Below are positions 59,389 to 64,000 of a stretch of 64,000 bases of DNA, piece after piece; positions within the stretch are counted from its first letter, which is position 1, and each line of letters begins with the position of its first letter. Source of the stretch: Helianthus annuus (lineage: Eukaryota > Streptophyta > Magnoliopsida > Asterales > Asteraceae); contig NC_035443.2 in assembly GCF_002127325.2 (NCBI RefSeq), positions 26,996,666-27,060,665 on the forward strand, written 5' to 3'. Position numbers and translations under genes: made by a program. The notes under the pieces were generated by a model. That model did not search any database. It had not been told where the DNA came from and was given only the letters and a program-made list of their open reading frames with translations.

Positions 59389-62286
59389 TTATGGTTGTTC
59401 CTCATCAACCGGGCGTAGAATGTAGCCCACTTTGTCAAGCTCCAAGTTGTTTATGTCGTTCCCCTCCAAGTACGGTTTCAACCGGTGACCGTTCAGCGTT
59501 TGTTGTTTTAATGTTTGCTCGTCTTGGATGTCTACATCACCAAACCTTCCAACTCGCCGAACGACATACAGGCCCATCCATTTACTTTTAAGCTTGCCCG
59601 CAAACATCTTGAGTCTTGAGTTGTACAACCAAACTTTTTGACCCACTTCAAACGTTTTCTTCCGCAATTTTGCATCATGCACCTTCTTGAGTTTGTCTTT
59701 ATATGCCGATGCACATTCATACGCCTCGTCTCTAAGCTCTTCAATTTCACACAATTGTAGCTTTCTCATCTTCCCCGCTTCGTTGTAGTCTGCATTAACC
59801 GTAGTGATCAACCAATAAGCCCGATGCGCTAACTCCATTGGCAAGTGACAACCCTTTCCATACACCATCCGGTAAGGTGTTGTGCCAATCGGAGTCTTAA
59901 AGGCCATTCGGTATGCCCACAACGCATCATCCAATTTACTCGACCAATCCTTCCTATCCGTTCTTACTGTCTTCATGAGAATTTCCTTGATTTGACGGTT
60001 GGACACTTCGGCTTGTCCACTCGTTTGCGGATGGTAAGGTGTGGCAATCCGGTGATTCACGTTATACCTCTTCAACAATTTCCCGAAATTAAAGTTTTTG
60101 AAATGCGAACCACCATCACTTATGATAACTCTCGGAATGCCGAACCGGGCAAAGATGTTGGATTGAACAAATTTACAAACCACCGAATGGGCATTTGTGC
60201 GTGTTGCAATGGCCTCAATCCACTTAGAGACATAATATACCGCCACCAAAATGTATAGAAAACCATTCGAATTCGGGAAAAGGCCCATAAAGTCAATGCC
60301 CCAAACATCAAATATCTCTACAACCAAGATTGGTTGTAATGGCATCTCATCCCTTTTCGATATGCTTCCCATCTTTTGGCAATTGACGCAATTTCTTGCA
60401 AACTCACATGCATCTTTGAAAATGGTGGGCCAATAAAACCCACATGAGAGAACCCGGTAAGCCGTTTTGTGCCCGCTAAAATGACCCCCACATGCGGATG
60501 AATGAGCATGGGTCAAAATTTCCAATACCTCCGTTTCGGGCACACACCTCCTAATGACTTGATCCGGCCCGATCTTGAAAAGGTCCGGTTCATCCCAAAT
60601 ATATTGCTTCACTTGGACCATGAATTGTTGTCTTCGCTTTTTAGTCCAATGACTTGGGATGGCACCCGTGGCTAGGTAATTTACATAATGAGCGTACCAC
60701 GGTGCAACAAAGGTGGAAATGGCAAGGAGTTGCTCGTCGGGAAAACTTTCATTTATTTCGCTAACATCATCAATCCCTTCAACCGGAATCCGAGACAAGT
60801 GATTCGCCACTACATTCTCACTTCCCTTTTTGTCTCGGATTTCTAAGTCAAATTCCTGCAACAACAATACCCACCGAATCAAACGAGGCTTCGCGTCCTT
60901 TTTCTCCATCAAGTATCGGACAGCACTATGATCCGAGTATACCACAACTTTACTTCCCCAAATGTACGAGCGAAACTTATCTAAAGCATACACCACCGCT
61001 AGTAATTCCTTCTCGGTTGTGGCGTAGTTCAGTTGCGCTTTAGATAATGTTTTGCTTGCATAGTAAATAACCACCGGTTTCTTGTCAACCCGTTGACCCA
61101 AAACTGCACCAATAGTAGTGTCGCTTGCGTCACACATGATCTCGAATGGTTTTGACCAATCTAGCGGTTGCAAAATGGGAGCTTTGACTAAATGTTCCTT
61201 CAAAACAGTGAAAGCTTGCATACACCCATTAGTAAACTGAAATGGGACATCTTTTAATAGCAAGTTGCATAAAGGTTTGGTAATAACACTAAAACCTTTT
61301 ATGAACCGTCTATAAAATCCTGCGTGTCCCAAAAACGACCTTACACCCTTAACATTTTTCGGAGGTGGCAAAGATGCTATTACCCGTATTTTTGCCTTAT
61401 CCACCTCCATTCCCCTTTCTGAAATTACGTGACCCAACACAATGCCTTCTTGCACCATGAAATGACTTTTCTCCCAACTTAGCACTAAATTTTTCTCAAC
61501 GCACCTTTTTAAAACTTTTTGTAATTCATTGAGACAAGCATCAAAACTAGTGCCAAAAATGGAAAAATCATCCACGAACACCTCGAGCGACTCTCCAACC
61601 ATGTCCGAGAAAATACTCATCATACATCGTTGAAAAGTGGCCGGAGCATTGCACAAGCCAAATGGCATTCGCCGAAAAGCAAAAGTGCCATATGGACAAG
61701 TGAAAGTGGTCTTGTGTTGGTCATCCGGGTGTATTGCTATTTGATTGTAACCCGAATACCCGTCCAAAAACAGTAATATTTTTGACCCGACAATTTTTCA
61801 ATGATTTGGTCAATAAAAGGTAACGGGAAAATGGTCCTTAGAAGTGGCGGCATTCAATTTTCGGTAGTCAATACATACACGCCACCCGGTGACCGGTCGG
61901 GTGGCAATTTGTTCACCGTTTTCATCTTTGACTACTTGAATGCCGGCCTTCTTAGGCACAACTTGGGTGGGACTCACCCAAGCACTATCCGAAATCGGAT
62001 AGATAATTCCCGCATCCAACCATTTAATTACCTCTTTCTTAACTACCTCCCGTAGGTTCGGATTCAATCGCCTTTGAGCTTCTCGTGTCGGCTTTGCATC
62101 TTCGGTGGTAATGATTTTGTGCATGACGATAGATGGACTAATTCCTTTGAGATCGGCAATCGTCCATCCAATAGCTCCCTTGTTCTCCTTTAACACCACC
62201 AATAAAGCTTGCTCTTGTGCCAACTCCAAATTAGAGGCAATAATGACCGGTAAAGTGTCATTATCCCCTAAAAACGCATACTTCAA
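59389..62286 (-). pseudogene. Athila pol (RT, RNase H, integrase) with two frameshifts
   Basis: The - strand frame from 62286 (KYAFLGDNDTLPVIIAS; WVSPTQVVPKKAG; GWRVCIDYRKLNAAT) shifts by one near 61820 and again at a T-run near 61772, then is open from 61767 to 59389. RT shows [32 protein letters not shown] and FVDDFSIFG. RNase H shows [15 protein letters not shown] and [20 protein letters not shown]. Integrase shows the zinc-binding region ([24 protein letters not shown]) and core residues in [14 protein letters not shown] and [11 protein letters not shown]. The part upstream of RT is cut off by the LTR at 62288. Apart from the two shifts the frame is well preserved. Confidence 0.88.
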
Positions 62287-62287
62287 G

Positions 62288-64000
<1,713 letters not shown>

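Larger units (their letters stand above)
44441..62287 (-). mobile_element. Ty3/gypsy Athila element, interrupted by two Tekay insertions
   Basis: On the - strand: pol (62286-59389), an untranslated spacer, an ORF in the envelope position (58244-56523), a 3' untranslated region split by the Tekay element at 46099-55710, a polypurine tract and a 3' LTR. Its upstream part (gag, protease, 5' LTR) lies beyond the Tekay LTR that begins at 62288. RT sequence such as [20 protein letters not shown] and a long downstream ORF fit Athila. It is the oldest of the three nested gypsy insertions here. Confidence 0.85.

Overview
The window is plant nuclear DNA made almost entirely of nested transposable elements around one receptor-kinase gene. 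It has spliced genes with GT-AG introns, Ty1/copia and Ty3/gypsy polyproteins, priming sites matching plant initiator tRNA-Met, and Tourist, Mutator and hAT type DNA elements. The repeat families and a gag-like protein family resemble those I associate with Asteraceae (lettuce, sunflower, Artemisia or Tanacetum relatives). That placement rests on recollection, not on a search.

Left third. 1-7269 is the 3' part of a decayed copia element on the + strand, with gag and pol broken by frameshifts and stops, a 1.6 kb non-coding tail and a partial 3' LTR. 7270-7790 is a gypsy LTR remnant. 8382-11858 (- strand) is a seven-exon G-type lectin S-receptor-like kinase whose exons splice cleanly in frame but whose last exon has an in-frame TAA. 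Two Tourist-like MITE candidates follow (12101-12794, 13020-13291). A copia LTR plus gag fragment (13330-14392) is then cut by a gypsy/Tekay element with a 4.1 kb 3' LTR, 5'-truncated near 20920. 20961-26494 holds two pieces of a gag-like family without pol, the second followed by a likely LTR.

Middle. A Mutator-like element with long inverted repeats and a 10-bp target duplication spans 28804-41657. It carries about 13 copies of a 42-bp minisatellite. Into this array a complete copia element (29503-40776, - strand) has inserted with target duplication ATGTG, two LTRs that look identical over 636 bp, and open gag (1246 aa) and pol (1148 aa) frames. It is the youngest and most intact element here. 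A near-perfect hairpin element lies just left at 28090-28524. To the right are a hAT/ZMYM1-like transposase relic, an orphan exon and a copia-like LTR remnant.

Right third. An Athila-type gypsy element (- strand) runs from its 3' LTR at 44441 to 62287. A complete Tekay element (46099-55710, LTRs 2108 bp, target duplication CATAC) sits in its 3' untranslated region, and another Tekay-like LTR (62288 to the window end) cuts its pol.

The signal I rate highest crosses element families. The LTR, or the region next to it, of most LTR elements here carries its own short, often palindromic motif repeated many times, and in at least five LTR-like regions this lies upstream of the TATA box. A second recurring pattern is multiple polypurine-tract-like runs inside copia and Athila elements.
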